7,244 nucleotides of DNA, taken from contig CAKTPO010000039.1 in assembly GCA_934591845.1 (NCBI GenBank), positions 1 through 7,244 on the forward strand, read 5' to 3'. The DNA is from an uncultured Oscillospiraceae bacterium (lineage in GTDB: Bacteria; Bacillota; Clostridia; Oscillospirales; Oscillospiraceae). The notes below the pieces were generated by a model. It ran no database searches and was not told where the DNA came from. It saw only the letters and a program-made list of their open reading frames with translations. A program made the position numbers and the translations under genes. The stretch's first letter is position 1. The number at the start of each line of letters is the position of its first letter. Positions 5,181 to 7,244 of this stretch are shown here, piece by piece.

Positions 5181-6455
5181 TTAGCGGTAGATGATGCTGT
5201 CACGCTCCGGTCCTACGGACACGTAGCCAATGTGGCAGCCCACTTTTTCTTCAATGTATTCCACATACTTCCGGGCGTTCTCCGGCAGCTCCTCCCAGGT
5301 GCGGCAGCCGGAAATATCGCACTGCCAGCCGGGAAGATATTCCAGCACCGGCTTGGCCTCTCCCAGCACCGCGGGGAAGGGGAACTCGTCGGTCTCTGTG
5401 CCGTTCAGTTCATACCGGGCGCAGACGGGAATTTTTTCCATATAGCCCATCACGTCCATTTTGGTCAGGGCAATGGAGGTGGCACCCTGGCAGCGGACAC
5501 CGTAGCGGGTGGCCACAATGTCGATGGGTCCTACCCGGCGGGGACGGCCGGTCTTGGCACCGTACTCAAAGCCCGCTTCCCGCAAGTCGTCCGCATCCTT
5601 GCCGAAGAACTCACAGGTAAAGGGTCCCTCTCCCACGCAGCTGGAATAGGCTTTCACAACGCCGACCACCTGGTCGATTTTTACATTGGGCGCGCCGGAG
5701 CCAACAGGGGCATAGGCGGCGATGGGGTTAGAGGAAGTGGTGTAGGGGTGGATGCCGTAGTCCAGGTCCCGCAGCGCGCCCAGCTGGGCCTCAAACAGGA
5801 TCTTCTTGCCGGACTCCTGGGCATCCCGCAGGAACACGCCGGTGTCGGCTACAAAGGGCTTGATCTTCTCGCAGTAATCCTTCACCCAGGCCATCAACTC
5901 TTCCATGGTCACAGGCTCCGCGCCGTAGACACCGGTAAGGGTCAGGTTTTTCCACTCCAGCAGGTCCTGCAGATGCTCTTTCAGGTGTTCGGGGTACAGC
6001 AGTTCACCGGCCAGCACCGTCTTTTTGGCGTACTTGTCCGCATAGAAAGGAGCAATGCCCTGTTTGGTGGAGCCGAACTTCTTGTCAGCCAGACGGGCTT
6101 CTTCCAGGCCGTCCAGCAGCCGGTGCCAGGGCATCAGCAGACTGGCTCTGTCGGAAATTTTCAGATTCTCAGGGGTCAGGGAAACGCCCTGGGACCGAAC
6201 CTCCTCTATTTCTTTCCACAGGTTCTCCGGGTCAAGAGCCACGCCGTTGCCCAGAATGTTTACAACGCCCTGGCGGAAAATGCCGGAGGGCAGCAGATGC
6301 AGGGCGAATTTGCCATACTCATTGATGACCGTATGTCCCGCGTTGCCGCCGCCCTGGTAGCGGACGACAATATCGTAGTCCTGGGTCAGCAGGTCTACCA
6401 TCCGGCCCTTGCCTTCGTCACCCCAGTTGATACCAACGATTGCGCAGTTTCCCAT
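5181..6455 (-). CDS. purA: Adenylosuccinate synthetase
   Basis: PurA joins IMP and aspartate with GTP to give adenylosuccinate, the first step towards AMP. At 424 residues it is full length. The GTP/IMP loop is GINWGDEGKGR with catalytic Asp13 and Lys16; GGGNAGHT follows with catalytic His41. Later come LPSGIF, TTSSNPIAA, GEGPFTCEF and KTGRPRR (the aspartate-binding/GTP region), then SIALTKMDV for guanine recognition. The usual Gln in GxQWGDEGKGK is Asn here (residue 10) and the following Lys is Arg (18); both are mild changes next to, not in, the catalytic pair. The ATG at 6455 has GGAGG (6468-6464) 8 nt upstream. The stop lies 10 nt before purB and overlaps its ribosome binding site. Confidence 0.98.
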   Translation of the reverse strand: MGNCAIVGINWGDEGKGRMVDLLTQDYDIVVRYQGGGNAGHTVINEYGKFALHLLPSGIFRQGVVNILGNGVALDPENLWKEIEEVRSQGVSLTPENLKISDRASLLMPWHRLLDGLEEARLADKKFGSTKQGIAPFYADKYAKKTVLAGELLYPEHLKEHLQDLLEWKNLTLTGVYGAEPVTMEELMAWVKDYCEKIKPFVADTGVFLRDAQESGKKILFEAQLGALRDLDYGIHPYTTSSNPIAAYAPVGSGAPNVKIDQVVGVVKAYSSCVGEGPFTCEFFGKDADDLREAGFEYGAKTGRPRRVGPIDIVATRYGVRCQGATSIALTKMDVMGYMEKIPVCARYELNGTETDEFPFPAVLGEAKPVLEYLPGWQCDISGCRTWEELPENARKYVEYIEEKVGCHIGYVSVGPERDSIIYR

Positions 6456-6491
6456 AATGTGATCCTCCGATTTGTTACTAAAATTGGGTCT

Positions 6492-6500
6492 ACTATACCA
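6492..6500 (-). promoter_or_regulatory. Possible extended -10 promoter for purA-purB-guaA
   Basis: On the minus strand TGGTATAGT (6500-6492) fits the extended -10 form TGnTATAAT with one change, giving a start near 6485 and a leader of about 30 nt before purA. No convincing -35 is present at 16-18 nt. It would give the downstream genes transcription independent of purC and of the hairpins in between. Confidence 0.35.
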
Positions 6501-6513
6501 TGTTTATACGCAC

Positions 6514-6550
6514 GGAAGCTCCGGCAGGGGGTTTTCCCACCGGAGTTTCC
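6514..6550. repeat. Small hairpin repeat upstream of purA
   Basis: GGAAGCTCCGG (6514-6524) pairs with CCGGAGTTTCC (6540-6550), 10 of 11 positions, with a further GGG/CCC inside the loop. The outer 8 nt on each side (GGAAGCTC and GAGTTTCC) are identical to the ends of the longer hairpin at 6564-6726. No T-run follows on either strand, so it is not a typical terminator. Confidence 0.7.
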
Positions 6551-6563
6551 AAAAGGATGCTTA

Positions 6564-6726
6564 AGGAAGCTCTGATTAAATCGGCAAGAGCTGACGGCGA
6601 AAGATTTTGCTTCCAGGCAAGGTTTGGAAAATGAGGGAATACTGTATGTATTTCCCATTTTTCAAACCGCAGACTGGGGGCAAAAGATTCGCCGCTCAGC
6701 CGCAGACGATTTATTCAGAGTTTCCT
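6564..6726. repeat. 163-bp imperfect palindrome (MITE-like hairpin repeat) between purC and purA
   Basis: Nearly the whole segment folds on itself. The outer 21 nt (6565-6585 with 6705-6725) pair at 18 positions. Further inward, GCTGA-CGGCGAA (6590-6601) pairs with TTCGCCGCTCAGC (6688-6700), TTTTGC with GCAAAA (6680-6685), CCAG with CTGG, GGTTTG (6622-6627) with CAAACC (6663-6668), and GGGAATAC (6636-6643) with GTATTTCCC (6649-6657) around a 5-nt loop. The right end reaches the purC stop codon. No target duplication or coding capacity is seen. A small non-autonomous mobile element or an mRNA-processing hairpin are both possible. Confidence 0.75.
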
Positions 6727-7244
6727 CAGTTGAGATGCTCCTCCAAACGGCGCATGATTTCGGCATAAGCTTCTTCTACGCCGCCCATATCCCGGCGGAA
6801 GCGGTCTTTGTCCAGCTTTTCGTGGGTCTCGGTGTCCCACAGGCGGCTGGTGTCGGGGCTGATCTCGTCAGCCAGGACGATGGTGCCGTCAGAGAGTCTG
6901 CCGAACTCCAGCTTGAAGTCCACCAGGGTCACGCCGCAGGTCAGCCAGAAGGCTTTCAGAGCCTCGTTGATGCGGAAAGAGTAGTCCTCAATGGTCTTGA
7001 TTTCCTCCGGGGTAGCCAGCTTCAGGGCCAGGGCATGATAGGTGTTCAGCAGGGGGTCGCCCAGCTCGTCATTCTTATAGGAGAACTCAATGGTGGGCTG
7101 GTCAAATACAATGCCTTCCTCCACGCCGTAGTGCTTGGCAAAGGAACCGGCAGAAATATTCCGGACAATGACTTCCAGAGGCACGATGGAAACCTTTTTC
7201 ACCAGGGTCTGGCGGCTGTCCAGCTCCTTGACGAAGTGGGTGGG
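6726..7244 (-). CDS. purC: SAICAR synthetase, 5' end outside window
   Basis: PurC joins CAIR and aspartate using ATP to give SAICAR, the substrate of PurB. The last 172 residues are visible and about 60 are missing at the N-terminus. The frame continues through GTG at 7202 (an internal valine, not a start) to the window edge, with PTHFVKELDSRQTLVKKV upstream. Family signatures are present: IVPLEVIVRN with RNISAGSF, then LVDFKLEFG, then LADEISPDTSRLWD near the ATP/substrate site. The C-terminus is complete, with a TGA at 6728-6726 abutting a long hairpin repeat. It is on the same strand as purA but 270 bp upstream, so it may be in the same transcript or separated by the hairpins. Confidence 0.96.
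   Translation of the reverse strand, partial: PTHFVKELDSRQTLVKKVSIVPLEVIVRNISAGSFAKHYGVEEGIVFDQPTIEFSYKNDELGDPLLNTYHALALKLATPEEIKTIEDYSFRINEALKAFWLTCGVTLVDFKLEFGRLSDGTIVLADEISPDTSRLWDTETHEKLDKDRFRRDMGGVEEAYAEIMRRLEEHLN

Noticed and set aside
4106..5194. 362-codon plus-strand frame opposite purB
   Set aside because: Shadow of purB: low-complexity G/H/V-rich translation, no ribosome binding site and no family match.
5169..6575. 468-codon plus-strand frame opposite purA
   Set aside because: Shadow of purA for the same reasons. It also runs through the purA start region and the intergenic DNA.
6395..6658. 87-codon minus-strand frame overlapping the purA start and the long hairpin
   Set aside because: Out of frame with purA, no ribosome binding site, and the translation reads through the palindromic repeat.
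6726..7202. purC starting at the GTG at 7202
   Set aside because: The frame continues upstream with conserved PurC sequence (THFVKELDSRQTLVKK), so the GTG is an internal valine and the true start is outside the window.

Overview
The window looks like a Clostridia chromosome, probably a gut Oscillospiraceae/Ruminococcaceae-type Firmicute. This is inferred from strong AGGAGG-type ribosome binding sites, the GC-rich codon use of the purine genes and the gene families present; no rRNA or marker gene is available to fix the taxon. There are two parts: the regulatory end of an integrative element (about 1-2200) and a housekeeping purine-nucleotide operon (about 2201-7244, all on the minus strand).

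Element end. On the minus strand lie a tyrosine integrase, running off the left edge, and just upstream of it (3 nt gap) a small excisionase-like HTH protein. Divergent from them, on the plus strand, is an XRE-type repressor. The control region between repressor and excisionase holds two well-formed back-to-back sigma-A promoters (TTGACT-17-TATACT on plus, TTGACT-17-TATAGT on minus), a perfect 11-bp inverted repeat, a palindrome inside the minus -10 region and four copies of a TGTTTAR motif. From the minus promoter to the excisionase start there are about 430 nt of hairpin-rich leader. It contains a 34-codon small ORF with a good ribosome binding site, whose ATG overlaps the TGA of a longer upstream reading frame (ATGA). 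This leader is the least explained and most interesting part of the window. A strong bidirectional terminator and an 11-bp-spaced direct repeat (TGCTATCA twice, possible integrase arm sites) lie between the repressor and the 3' end of guaA. The guaA 3' end is a known integration hotspot, so the element probably inserted there.

Purine operon. In transcription order (right to left): purC (5' end outside the window), a roughly 210-bp intercistronic stretch with two hairpin repeats that share the same ends, then purA, purB and guaA, tightly packed (10 and 15 nt gaps) with overlapping stop codons and ribosome binding sites. PurC makes SAICAR; PurB cleaves SAICAR and adenylosuccinate; PurA commits IMP to AMP; GuaA finishes GMP. 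The cluster therefore covers late IMP synthesis and both branches after it. PurB resembles the animal/human-type adenylosuccinate lyase in its motifs.

I see no CRISPR array, tRNA, rRNA, insertion sequence or defence gene. The long plus-strand reading frames opposite guaA, purB and purA are shadows.
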